DNA of 25,055 nucleotides from a virus: the IMG/VR virus record IMGVR_UViG_3300042197_000378, positions 1 to 25,055 of that record. One strand, given 5' to 3'. A program made the translations under genes and the position numbers. Below are positions 1 through 6,977 of the stretch, in pieces. The notes beneath the pieces are model-generated. The model was not told the DNA's origin. It saw only the letters and a program-made list of their open reading frames with translations, and made no database searches. Every line of letters begins with the position of its first letter. Position 1 is the first letter of the stretch.

Positions 1-2
1 GG

Positions 3-836
3 TTGTACAAGGAAACCGCGTTTGATACCGATGGTCGTCAAGCGTTGGAGTCCGACGAGGACAACGTGATGGTTCCTGTTATTACGGACGACAACCTTGG
101 GAATGTGATTAGTCCGATGCCTGCCGTCATCAACCCGCCTGAGTTCTATAATCAGTCGGATTTGATTTCGTCGGATATGAACCGTGTGTCGGGTGTGACG
201 GAGTATCAGCAGGGTGCGATGCCTGAGATTCGTCGTACTGCTACGGAGGCGGCGATTGTGCAGGATGCGTCTAATGCTCGTGCTAGCGACAAGTTGGCGA
301 TTATTGAGCGGGCGATTGGTGAGTGTGCGCGTCGTTTGGTGATGTTGGCTCAACAGTTCATGACTGGTGAGCAGGCGATTCGTGTGGTGGGGTCTGAGGC
401 TCAGCCGTTGTGGCTGACGTTTGACCGTGACTACATCCAAGGCGAGTTTGATTACGAGGTTGAGGGTGGGTCTACGGCTCCGATGAATGAGTCGTTCCGT
501 CGTCAGCGGGCGTTGCAGATTGTGGATGCGATGGCTCCGTTTGCTGGGGCTGGGATTCTGGACATGGGCAAATTGGCGACCTACGTGTTGCAGTACGGTT
601 TCGGTATCAAGCAGGCGCAGGGGTTCATTATGGCGATGCCGCCGATGGGTCCGGAGGGTGCGATGCCACCTCAAATGGGTGGTGGTGGTATGGTTCCGGG
701 TATGGGTGCGGCTGAGGCTCCGCCGACTGGCGGTATGCCGATGCCGAGCAATATCCCGCCTGAGATTCTGTCGCAACTGTTGGCTTCGGGTGCTCCGTTG
801 GCGAATACGCAGTTGCCATTTGAACAAACGATGTAG
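3..836 (+). CDS. Portal protein, C-terminal part (5' end outside window)
   Basis: Probable C-terminal 277 residues of the phage portal, the dodecameric ring at the capsid vertex through which DNA is packaged and ejected. The reading frame is open to the window edge, so the first codon shown is not a real start. Visible features are a segment around residues 44-70 with Pro-Pro-Glu-Phe and a Gly-Val-Thr-Glu-Tyr-Gln-Gln stretch, followed by Arg-Arg-Thr-Ala-Thr-Glu-Ala. This resembles the conserved wing/stem region of P22-like and other podoviral portals, where an R-x-A-T-E-A-like motif precedes a long helix. The last 70 residues are rich in Met, Pro and Gly and are probably a flexible or barrel tail. 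Position directly before the scaffold and coat genes supports the call. Recognition is by motif and synteny only. Confidence 0.82.
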   Translation: MYKETAFDTDGRQALESDEDNVMVPVITDDNLGNVISPMPAVINPPEFYNQSDLISSDMNRVSGVTEYQQGAMPEIRRTATEAAIVQDASNARASDKLAIIERAIGECARRLVMLAQQFMTGEQAIRVVGSEAQPLWLTFDRDYIQGEFDYEVEGGSTAPMNESFRRQRALQIVDAMAPFAGAGILDMGKLATYVLQYGFGIKQAQGFIMAMPPMGPEGAMPPQMGGGGMVPGMGAAEAPPTGGMPMPSNIPPEILSQLLASGAPLANTQLPFEQTM

Positions 837-878
837 TGCCCGGTACTAGGGGTAGAGCAACCGCCGAAGGAGGACTCT

Positions 879-1658
879 GTGCAAGAAGAATTTGAATCCA
901 CCGTTGAAGGCGTTACTGACACACCCCTAGAGGGGCAAGTTGAGGCGGACGCCGAGATTGGTGATACCCCGGTTGGGGAACCGAAAGAGTATTTCGCTTG
1001 GGACGAATACGCTGACAAGCCTGTCAAGTTGACTGTTGATGGCGAAGAAATTGAGGTTCCTCTGGCTGAGGCGCTCAACGGGTACCAGCGTCAAGCGGAC
1101 TATACACGCAAGACGCAGGAACTCGCTGAGCAACGGAGACAGGTGCAGTTCGCTGGCGCTTTGCAAGAGGCTTTGCAGAACGACCCGAACGGCACTCTGG
1201 AACTGCTTTCGCAACATTATGGTGTGAATCAGAAACCAACGTCCGAAGAGGACGAGTTTTTGGACCCCGTGGAGAAGCAGTACCGGCAACTTGAAACTCG
1301 TATTCAAGCATTCGAGCAAGACAAAGCGATGCGTGAATTGGAGAATCAGATTGAGTCTTTGTCACGAAGATACGGAGACCTGTTTGATGCCAATGCGGTA
1401 GTAGCAAAGGCGTTGGCGACAGGTAACACGAATCTGGAGGCAGTCCATAAACAGGTCGCATTTGACCGTTTGTACGAACAATCCCAAACCAAAGGAGCAA
1501 CGAAGGTGACACCAGAGGAAAAGAAGATTGTTGAAGCCAAACGGGAGGCCGCGATTGTGTCTAAGGGTGCTTCTGCGAAGAGTGCTGATGTGTCTTCAAA
1601 ACCAATTCGTAGTGTCCGCGATGCCTTTGAATCTGCCAAACGGCAGTTAGAGGGCTAG
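879..1658 (+). CDS. Capsid scaffolding protein (probable)
   Basis: A 259-residue acidic, charged protein lying between portal and major capsid protein, which is the standard place for the internal scaffold that guides procapsid assembly. The first 50 residues are very acidic (Glu/Asp/Pro-rich). The middle (about 65-160) is Gln/Glu/Arg-rich and predicted helical, with coiled-coil character around residues 130-165. The C-terminus is Lys/Arg-rich, as expected of a scaffold tail that contacts the coat protein. A GTG start is chosen because GAAGGAGGA at 866-874 sits just upstream at good spacing and no better ATG exists. No catalytic motif for a maturation protease is visible. It could instead be a non-scaffold minor head protein. 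Confidence 0.75.
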   Translation: MQEEFESTVEGVTDTPLEGQVEADAEIGDTPVGEPKEYFAWDEYADKPVKLTVDGEEIEVPLAEALNGYQRQADYTRKTQELAEQRRQVQFAGALQEALQNDPNGTLELLSQHYGVNQKPTSEEDEFLDPVEKQYRQLETRIQAFEQDKAMRELENQIESLSRRYGDLFDANAVVAKALATGNTNLEAVHKQVAFDRLYEQSQTKGATKVTPEEKKIVEAKREAAIVSKGASAKSADVSSKPIRSVRDAFESAKRQLEG

Positions 1659-1686
1659 CACAATTTCAACCAAGGAGTAAATCAAA

Positions 1687-2622
1687 ATGACAGCAAATCC
1701 AAATTTTGATAATCTGCTTACGACGACGCTTGCGAACTATCGTTCACAACTGACGGACAACGTGTTCACTGCACGTCCGTTGACCTACTTCCTCATGGAT
1801 AAGGGTCGCATCCGCATGTTGAACGGTGGTACCAAGATTGTTGAGCCGATTATCTACGGAGAAAACAACACGGTCGGGTCCTACTCGGGCTACGACTCGC
1901 TCAGCCTCACCCCGCAAACGGGTATCTCGGCTGCCGAGTTTGAGTGGAAGCAGTACGCTGCGTCCATCTCAATCAGCGGTATCGAGGAGGCGAAGAACAA
2001 CGGTGAGCAGGAAATCATCAACCTGCTGGAAGCCAAAATCATGCAGGCTGAAGAGTCAATGCGTGAAGGTTTCAACGAAATGTTCTTCGCTGATGGCACG
2101 GGCAATTCAAGCAAGGACTGGAACGGTCTTGGGAATCTCGTTGAGGCTTCTGGTACGGTGGGCGGCATTGACCGTTCTTCGTACTCGTGGTGGAGGTCGT
2201 ACGAGGAGAACACCGCAGCGGCCCTCACGCTTGCCCAAATGTCCACGGCGTACAACAGCGTGTCGGTTGGCAATGACCACCCAGACATGGTGCTGACGAC
2301 CCAAACCCTGTTTGAGAAGTATGAGGCTCTGTTGCAGCCGCAACTTCGTTACACCGACACCAAGACTGCAGATGCTGGTTTCCAGAACCTGCTGTTCAAG
2401 GCTGGTCCGGTTGTGTACGATGTGCACTGCACCTCTGGTGTCATGTACTTCCTGAACAGCAAGTATCTGACCCTCGTTGGTCACTCTGGCAAGTGGTTTG
2501 CGCAGACAGCGTTCGTGTCCCCTGAGGATGTGGATGCCCGTTACGCGCTCATCATGTGCTACGGCAACCTGACGGTGCGTAACTGCGCCAAGCAGGGCAA
2601 ACTCACGGCGAAGACCGCCTAA
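1687..2622 (+). CDS. Major capsid protein, HK97-like fold (probable)
   Basis: A 311-residue protein with the layout of short HK97-type coat proteins. The N-terminal arm has Asn/Thr/Leu-rich repeats. A Gly-Gly-Thr-Lys-Ile-Val-Glu-Pro segment follows near residue 48, then an E-loop-like section (about 60-85), a long acidic spine helix (about 100-135) ending in Phe-Phe-Ala-Asp-Gly-Thr-Gly, and a C-terminal A-domain with a Leu-Thr-Thr-Gln-Thr-Leu-Phe-Glu motif near 200. GGAG about 8 nt upstream of the ATG is a good ribosome site. The gene follows the scaffold and precedes a decoration-like gene, all as in typical head operons. Codons here are more C-ending than in the downstream late genes, consistent with high expression (inference). 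Confidence 0.88.
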   Translation: MTANPNFDNLLTTTLANYRSQLTDNVFTARPLTYFLMDKGRIRMLNGGTKIVEPIIYGENNTVGSYSGYDSLSLTPQTGISAAEFEWKQYAASISISGIEEAKNNGEQEIINLLEAKIMQAEESMREGFNEMFFADGTGNSSKDWNGLGNLVEASGTVGGIDRSSYSWWRSYEENTAAALTLAQMSTAYNSVSVGNDHPDMVLTTQTLFEKYEALLQPQLRYTDTKTADAGFQNLLFKAGPVVYDVHCTSGVMYFLNSKYLTLVGHSGKWFAQTAFVSPEDVDARYALIMCYGNLTVRNCAKQGKLTAKTA

Positions 2623-2639
2623 CCAAAAGGAGAAATGTC

Positions 2640-3044
2640 ATGCCATTGAAGCCAAATAGCACAAGCGGAACGATTACCCGCAAGCGTCTTGAGGACTACA
2701 TCACCGCATCCGAAAAGGTTGCGGAGGTGGAAGTTGCTGATGCTGCTGCGACGCTTACCGCGGCTCAACTGTTGGAGAGCAAACTCTTCACGCAGACACC
2801 GACTGCTGCACGCACGCTGACCACCGCTACGGCGGCGCTCATCGTTGCGGCGCTGACGGATGAGTCAACCGGTACGTCGTTTGAGTTCACGATTGTCAAC
2901 AAGGCTGCTGCTACGCACGCGATTACGCTTGCTGGTGGTACCGATGTGAGCATCGTGGGTTCGGCAACCGTTTCGGCTGCAACGTCGGGTACTTTCGTTG
3001 GGGTTGTCCAGTCGGACAGCACCGTGAAGGTGTACCGCAAGTAA
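2640..3044 (+). CDS. Capsid decoration/head-fibre-like protein
   Basis: A 134-residue protein encoded 17 nt after the coat gene, with AAAGGAGAAATGTC giving the ribosome site. The first 35 residues are charged. The rest is Ala/Thr/Val-rich and looks all-beta, with alternating small and hydrophobic residues, a Phe-Glu-Phe-Thr-Ile-Val-Asn-Lys strand and a Gly-Gly-Thr-Asp-Val-Ser-Ile-Val-Gly strand. It ends in a short Val-Tyr-Arg-Lys tail. This composition and position are typical of surface decoration or head-fibre proteins in environmental podoviruses. No enzymatic motif is visible. The decoration role is inferred from synteny and composition. Confidence 0.6.
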   Translation: MPLKPNSTSGTITRKRLEDYITASEKVAEVEVADAAATLTAAQLLESKLFTQTPTAARTLTTATAALIVAALTDESTGTSFEFTIVNKAAATHAITLAGGTDVSIVGSATVSAATSGTFVGVVQSDSTVKVYRK

Positions 3045-3052
3045 AGGGAGAA

Positions 3053-3091
3053 GATGCGGGGGCAGGGGGATGAAGCCCTCTGCCCCGCATC
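3053..3091 (+). terminator. Strong GC-rich hairpin after the coat/decoration genes
   Basis: GATGCGGGGGCAG (3053-3065) pairs with CTGCCCCGCATC (3080-3091) with one bulged G. A further GGG/CCC pairs inside around a short loop. No T-run follows (the next bases are ACAACAACA), so this is not a classical intrinsic terminator. It may partly attenuate transcription or protect the 3' end of the coat transcript, giving capsid genes higher mRNA levels. It lies in a 70-nt gap between two genes. Confidence 0.5.
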
Positions 3092-3114
3092 ACAACAACA
3101 GGAAGGAGAATGCA

Positions 3115-3234
3115 ATGCCAAAGGTTGGAAAGAAAGAGTTTCCTTACACCGCTAAGGGTATGGCGATGGCGAAGGCTGAAGCCAAGAAGCGTGGTGTGCC
3201 GATGAAGAATAAGAAGAAGAGCAAGAAGTACTGA
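3115..3234 (+). CDS. Very small basic protein (39 aa)
   Basis: An ATG-started 39-codon gene preceded by GGAAGGAG (3101-3108), one of the best ribosome sites in the window. The product starts Met-Pro-Lys-Val-Gly-Lys-Lys-Glu-Phe-Pro-Tyr-Thr, has an Ala/Lys helix and ends in a Lys-rich tail. More than a third of residues are Lys or Arg. Tiny basic proteins with a Gly-Lys-x-Phe-Pro-Tyr-type start are recurrent in phage head regions, where they may bind DNA or the capsid interior. No function is assigned. The clear Shine-Dalgarno site and the gene-sized gap it fills argue that it is real. Confidence 0.75.
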   Translation: MPKVGKKEFPYTAKGMAMAKAEAKKRGVPMKNKKKSKKY

Positions 3235-3241
3235 GTTTGTT

Positions 3242-3284
3242 GGTTCCCCGTCTCATGCCACCTCCCTTCCGTGGGGCGGGGACC
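3242..3284 (+). terminator. Second hairpin between small late genes
   Basis: GGTTCCCCG (3242-3250) pairs with CGGGGACC (3277-3284) with one bulged T, and CCAC (3258-3261) can pair with GTGG (3271-3274) inside. There is no T-tract. It sits in the short gap between the 39-aa and 92-aa genes. Like the hairpin at 3053-3091 it may tune transcript level or stability in the capsid segment. Confidence 0.35.
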
Positions 3285-3302
3285 TTCAAGTAGGAGATAG
3301 TT

Positions 3303-3581
3303 ATGGCAAAGAGCAAACCACGAAACAAGAAACCGGTTCCACCTCTCAGCAAAGAGGATGAACGTCGCATGCGTGGAGAACTTCGGAGAAAGGGAGAATA
3401 CACGCCTCGGGTGCGCCCGGGTGGCGGTCTTGAGCCAGAAGATGTTCTTCCAGAAGATAGGGAGAGTCCCGGTTTTGATACAAATTACGGCAGAAAATTT
3501 GGCAAACCAAAACCCAACAAAAAAGGAAAAGGTCTTCCGGTCAAGTCTCCGAATGGGGTTTGGACCATTCTTGGCAAGTAA
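3303..3581 (+). CDS. Basic protein of unknown function (92 aa)
   Basis: Not recognised. The 92-residue product is rich in Lys, Arg, Pro and Gly. The first 30 residues are a charged, probably helical segment (Leu-Ser-Lys-Glu-Asp-Glu-Arg-Arg-Met-Arg). The middle has Pro-Gly-Gly-Gly-Leu-Glu-Pro-Glu and looks disordered. The C-terminus has a Lys/Pro/Gly-rich stretch followed by a hydrophobic Gly-Val-Trp-Thr-Ile-Leu-Gly-Lys end. TAGGAGAT provides a ribosome site just before the ATG. A head-associated DNA-binding or minor virion role is possible from composition and location alone. Confidence 0.65.
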   Translation: MAKSKPRNKKPVPPLSKEDERRMRGELRRKGEYTPRVRPGGGLEPEDVLPEDRESPGFDTNYGRKFGKPKPNKKGKGLPVKSPNGVWTILGK

Positions 3582-3596
3582 CAACTGGGGCTAAAG

Positions 3597-3827
3597 ATGA
3601 TGAAAGGTTCCAAGCCCGCCTACGCTTTCTACGGTCAACCCGTCAACGGTCAACGACCAGCCCATCAGGGAGTCAATGGGGCACGTCTGCAGGCTGGCGG
3701 AGGTGAATACATAGGTCGCAACCGTTGCGTTGCCGACAACGACACATGCGAAGGTCCGAAGGCAAAAGGCACCCAGTACTGCATCGGTCATCTGCGCAAA
3801 GCCGCCAAGGGCGGTGATGTTGCTTGA
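3597..3827 (+). CDS. Small protein with CCCH zinc-binding pattern (76 aa)
   Basis: Unknown function. The N-terminal 40 residues are Gly/Pro/Gln-rich and probably disordered. The C-terminal half carries Cys44-x6-Cys51-x10-Cys62-x2-His65 within a basic context (Arg-Asn-Arg-Cys, Tyr-Cys-Ile-Gly-His-Leu-Arg), which looks like a single small zinc-binding site. The stop codon overlaps the TTG start of the next gene (TTGA). Its ribosome site is weak, so translation may depend on the upstream gene. Three copies of GTCAAC occur inside the coding region at 3634-3654, probably reflecting the repeated Gln-Pro-Val-Asn-Gly-Gln residues. Confidence 0.65.
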   Translation: MMKGSKPAYAFYGQPVNGQRPAHQGVNGARLQAGGGEYIGRNRCVADNDTCEGPKAKGTQYCIGHLRKAAKGGDVA

Positions 3828-4513
3828 ATCTAGCCGACGTTCGCACAATGGTCCGAGACATCTCGGACTTGGACACCGTTGACCTACCCAACAGTCTGTT
3901 GGATACGTTCGTCAAGGAAGCGTTCCAACGCATCGTCGCTTTGGAGCGACGCTGGCCGTTCTACCAAGAAACGTACACGCTGAACACGGTTGCCGACCAA
4001 CGCCCGTACACCATCTCTGTTATCGGGGACATTCGGGAAATCATCTCCATCATTGAGACCACCGCATCTGGTAACAGGTTCACGGAGATTGCGTACGATG
4101 ATGCCGAGGACATTTGGTTGGGTAACACCGATGTCGCCGGTCGCCCCTATTTTTGGGCTGTGTGGGATGGTCAGATTCACCTGTATCCGAAACCTGATGT
4201 CGTTTATCCGTTGACTGTCCGCGCGTACCGTAACCCGACATACACGTGGCTGTCTAACACGGCTACCGAGATTGACATGGACAACTGGTTTCACATCTTG
4301 TTGGCGTACTACGCGCTCGCGCGCGTGTACCAACGTCAAGAGGATAATGAGATGGCGATGATGTATCAGCGGTCGTTTGAGGAGGGTGTGGCGATGGCTC
4401 GCCGCGATTTGATGAAGGCACGGTCGCACAGACCGTTGTTGTTGTCGGGTGGTAAGAAGTATCCGACGATGCGCCGATGGTTGCAGACGTTGGGGGCGAC
4501 GCTTGGGTCATGA
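3824..4513 (+). CDS. Head-to-tail adaptor, P22 gp4-like (probable)
   Basis: A 229-residue protein resembling the short-tail adaptor family that binds under the portal and extends the DNA channel. An N-terminal helical part (residues 1-45: Val-Lys-Glu-Ala-Phe-Gln-Arg-Ile-Val-Ala-Leu-Glu-Arg-Arg-Trp-Pro-Phe-Tyr) is followed by a beta-rich middle with aromatic strands (Gly-Arg-Pro-Tyr-Phe-Trp-Ala-Val-Trp-Asp-Gly, Ile-His-Leu-Tyr-Pro-Lys-Pro). A C-terminal helix begins Trp-Phe-His-Ile-Leu-Leu-Ala-Tyr-Tyr-Ala-Leu-Ala. The TTG start is chosen because an in-frame TGA lies 9 nt upstream and the TTG overlaps the previous stop; a later ATG at 3848 is the alternative. Synteny between head genes and the gp10-like gene supports the call. 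Confidence 0.7.
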   Translation: MNLADVRTMVRDISDLDTVDLPNSLLDTFVKEAFQRIVALERRWPFYQETYTLNTVADQRPYTISVIGDIREIISIIETTASGNRFTEIAYDDAEDIWLGNTDVAGRPYFWAVWDGQIHLYPKPDVVYPLTVRAYRNPTYTWLSNTATEIDMDNWFHILLAYYALARVYQRQEDNEMAMMYQRSFEEGVAMARRDLMKARSHRPLLLSGGKKYPTMRRWLQTLGATLGS

Positions 4514-6120
4514 GCAATCTTTCAACTTTGCGGTACGACGATTTCACTGGCGGTTTGAACCTTCGCGCTGACCAGTTTCAGTTGTCTCGTAACGAGTCAC
4601 CTGATTTGTTGAATGTGGAGATTGACCCTCGTGGTGGGGTGTTTAGTCGTGGTGGTATGCACAGGTTGAATACAACCGCCGTGGCGGGGACGTGGGGGCC
4701 GCAGAGGCTGTATGCGTTTTATGGTGATGCTTCGCGTTTGATGTTGGCGAATGATACGAATGTGTGGTGGTCGTCGGGTGAGGATTTTACGAAGTTGGAG
4801 TATTCGTCGGGTAATCCGATTGTTTCGTCGTCGTCGCATGGTGTGTGTATGTATGCGTGGGGCAACACGTTGTACATGACTTCTGGTGCTGCTACGGGCA
4901 AGGTTGGGTATAAGTGGACGACGGGTTCGACGTATGCGACCGCTTTGTCTGCGTCTGGTCCGACGTGGCAGCCGTACAACAATCCGAATGGTACACACAT
5001 GCCGAGGGCTGAGCATGTGATTACGCACGCAAACAAACTGTTTGCGGCGCACACGTACGAAGACGGGGTTGAGTACGCGAATCGCTTGCGTTGGTCGCAT
5101 GAAGGTTTGCCGGAGAACTGGATGGAAGACGATTATCTTGATTTCAACGGTGGCGGTCTCGGTATCCGTGCGCTCGCTATTGTCGCCGGTCAACTTGTCA
5201 TTTTCAAACCGAACGGCATCTATCTGTTGATTGGTAACTCGTCGGACAACTTCCAAGTCGTTGAGTTGTCAACGAACTTGGGAACGAACAATCATCACAG
5301 CATGGCACAGTCCGAGGCTGGTGTCTACTTCTACTCGAATCCTGAGGGTTTGTTCTTTTATGATGGCACAAAAATCGTGGACATCTTTGAACCGTTGCGT
5401 CCTTTGGTGGATGAGAAGCGTTTGTCTACGGCTTCTACCGAACCGTATTCGGTGTCGTATGCGGGTCGCCGCGTGTGGGCTGCGTTGCCGTTTGATGACA
5501 CGAACACTGCGACTTTGCCGACTCGGAACTATGTGTTTGACCCGTCAATCGGTGCTGGTGGTTCCTACACACAGTTTGCCACCCACGACGGTTACGGCGT
5601 GGTTGGCGGAACAGATTGGACCGATGACAACGGGGCGAACTATCGGGTGTTCTGTCACCCTTTTCAAGCAAGGGTCGTGAAGGTTGATTTGTACGAAGAG
5701 GAGCAGGACAATTTCAATGGGACTGCTACGAGTTTTACTTCGTATTATCGTACGGGTTGGGTGGATGGTAACGCGTATGCGCAGAAGAAGGTGTTTCGTC
5801 GTCCGGACATCGTGTTCAAGCAGGTGGATACGCAACGGATTGTGAACGTGAAGATTTACCACAACTATGAGGAGGCGTCTGGTTCGGAGCGTAAACAGTT
5901 TGATGTGACGTTGGCTGGTACTGGTACTGGTGCGTACTGGGGTACGGATTTGTGGGGGACTGGTCTGTGGGGTACAGCGTCTGAGGGTGTGAGTGTTCGT
6001 TCTGGTCGCCAACTTGGGTTGGCTCGCAGTGTGCAGTTGCTGTTCACGGGGCCATCCAACGGCAACTGGGGGATTGATTCAATTACATACAAGTTCAACA
6101 ACCGAAAGGTGAGTGGCTGA
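4510..6120 (+). CDS. Tail hub / beta-propeller protein, P22 gp10-like (probable)
   Basis: A 536-residue beta-rich protein following the adaptor, the place of the P22 gp10 hub that plugs the tail channel. Repeated blade-like segments are visible: a Leu-Phe-Ala-Ala-His-Thr strand followed by Asn-Arg-Leu-Arg-Trp-Ser-His-Glu-Gly-Leu-Pro-Glu-Asn-Trp (about residues 180-205), then Gly-Ile-Arg-Ala-Leu, Leu-Val-Ile-Phe-Lys-Pro-Asn-Gly-Ile-Tyr-Leu and Phe-Phe-Tyr-Asp-Gly. The Arg-x-Arg-Trp-Ser...Asn-Trp pattern is characteristic of phage stabilisation proteins. Near residues 470-490 a Trp-Gly-Thr-rich repeat occurs. The ATG at 4510 forms an ATGA overlap with the previous gene; the frame also allows an earlier ATG at 4477, judged less likely because it would overlap the adaptor by 37 nt. 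Confidence 0.72.
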   Translation: MSNLSTLRYDDFTGGLNLRADQFQLSRNESPDLLNVEIDPRGGVFSRGGMHRLNTTAVAGTWGPQRLYAFYGDASRLMLANDTNVWWSSGEDFTKLEYSSGNPIVSSSSHGVCMYAWGNTLYMTSGAATGKVGYKWTTGSTYATALSASGPTWQPYNNPNGTHMPRAEHVITHANKLFAAHTYEDGVEYANRLRWSHEGLPENWMEDDYLDFNGGGLGIRALAIVAGQLVIFKPNGIYLLIGNSSDNFQVVELSTNLGTNNHHSMAQSEAGVYFYSNPEGLFFYDGTKIVDIFEPLRPLVDEKRLSTASTEPYSVSYAGRRVWAALPFDDTNTATLPTRNYVFDPSIGAGGSYTQFATHDGYGVVGGTDWTDDNGANYRVFCHPFQARVVKVDLYEEEQDNFNGTATSFTSYYRTGWVDGNAYAQKKVFRRPDIVFKQVDTQRIVNVKIYHNYEEASGSERKQFDVTLAGTGTGAYWGTDLWGTGLWGTASEGVSVRSGRQLGLARSVQLLFTGPSNGNWGIDSITYKFNNRKVSG

Positions 6121-6386
6121 TGCCTCTGTCTATTCCTTATTCGTTTACTACTGCTACGGTGATTGAGGCTGGCGATATGAACAGCAACTTCACTGCGGTG
6201 AAGAACTTTGCTGATGCGTTGGCTACCGGTGTAAACATTGATTCTGGCGCGATTATTGCTGCAAAGATTGCGACTGGTGCTGTTGAGACAGCGAAGATTG
6301 CTGATAGCGCGGTAACTGCACAGAAGTTGGATGCCGATGTTTCTCAGAGTGACCAGTTTGTTTTGGGTGCGCAGGTGTTCGGATGA
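6120..6386 (+). CDS. Small tail fibre/needle-like protein (88 aa)
   Basis: An 88-residue protein whose start overlaps the previous stop by one base (TGATG). The N-terminus (Phe-Thr-Thr-Ala-Thr-Val-Ile-Glu-Ala-Gly-Asp-Met-Asn-Ser-Asn-Phe) resembles the virion-attachment end of phage tail fibres, where an x-Met-Asn-x-Asn-Phe motif is common. It is followed by quasi-repeats (Ile-Ala-Thr-Gly-Ala-Val, Ile-Ala-Asp-Ser-Ala-Val) that often form trimeric stalks. It stops where a fibre would continue, so it may be a short needle-like tip or an adaptor for a fibre encoded elsewhere. The call rests on N-terminal similarity and position. Confidence 0.6.
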   Translation: MPLSIPYSFTTATVIEAGDMNSNFTAVKNFADALATGVNIDSGAIIAAKIATGAVETAKIADSAVTAQKLDADVSQSDQFVLGAQVFG

Positions 6387-6553
6387 GAACTCCGTGGTCT
6401 TCGCCAATCATCAACACGTTGACAACCGATGATGCTGCCCGTTTGCAGCAGATTTTTATGTCGTTGTCGTTTGAGTTGTCGGAGATGCGCAAGGAGATGG
6501 AAGAGTTGAAGCGGCTTGTGGCGAGGATGGACAGGAACAGTTATGGCGTATGA
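6383..6553 (+). CDS. Small coiled-coil protein (56 aa)
   Basis: A 57-codon gene starting with ATG inside the previous stop (ATGA) and overlapping the next start by 11 nt. Residues 16-52 form a heptad-like amphipathic helix (Ala-Arg-Leu-Gln-Gln-Ile-Phe, then Glu-Met-Arg-Lys-Glu-Met-Glu-Glu-Leu-Lys-Arg-Leu). It shows no membrane segment. Similar short coiled-coil genes next to tail-fibre genes are seen in many podoviruses and could be chaperones or trimerisation factors, but no function is assigned. The double overlap with its neighbours is the main evidence that it is translated. Confidence 0.65.
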   Translation: MRTPWSSPIINTLTTDDAARLQQIFMSLSFELSEMRKEMEELKRLVARMDRNSYGV

Positions 6554-6977
6554 CCCTAGTTTGTATGAGTCGCGTCGCCGCGGGTTGACGGAGAATTATG
6601 CTGCTACTGCTGCAGCGAATCAGTATTCGCGTACGTTGTCTCAGCAGCGTGGCGCAAGGCAGCGTTTGGCTGCGTTGCGCCAGTATGAGCAGGCGCAGCC
6701 GCAGTTGGTGCGCGGCTATTCGCAACGGAATCTTGTGTCCCCGAATGTGCGGAGCGGGATTTTCAATCGTGCAATGCAGGATTTTGCTTCGGAGCGTGCA
6801 CGTAATTTGTCGGAGTTTGATATGGGTCAGGCTGAGCAGTTGCGGGGTTTTGATTTGGAGGATGCGAGGGTTTTGCAGCAGTATCGGAGTGCGTTGGGTG
6901 ATTTGGAAATGAATAAAGCAAGAGAAATTGCGGACGCTGCACGTCAGTTGTTCGCCTTCAGGGCAGGAGTTGCGTGA
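6543..6977 (+). CDS. Internal/ejection virion protein candidate, helical (144 aa)
   Basis: A 144-residue, Gln/Ala/Arg-rich and almost entirely helical protein without membrane segments. The N-terminus is Met-Ala-Tyr-Asp-Pro-Ser-Leu-Tyr-Glu-Ser-Arg-Arg-Arg, and the rest contains repeated Arg-Gln-Arg-Leu-Ala-Ala-Leu-Arg-type segments. In P22-like order the genes after the hub and needle encode small ejected proteins that pass through the tail before the DNA. ATG at 6543 is preferred to an upstream ATG at 6516 because of the short overlap with the previous gene and the nearby AGGA. The ejection role is an inference. Confidence 0.62.
   Translation: MAYDPSLYESRRRGLTENYAATAAANQYSRTLSQQRGARQRLAALRQYEQAQPQLVRGYSQRNLVSPNVRSGIFNRAMQDFASERARNLSEFDMGQAEQLRGFDLEDARVLQQYRSALGDLEMNKAREIADAARQLFAFRAGVA

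Noticed and set aside
3634-3654. Three GTCAAC copies as iterons
   Set aside because: Only three short copies with unequal spacing inside a coding region repeating similar residues; too weak for an origin or operator.
4477-4509. Earlier ATG for the tail hub gene
   Set aside because: It would add 11 residues unlike the fold and overlap the adaptor by 37 nt, whereas ATG 4510 gives the usual ATGA junction.
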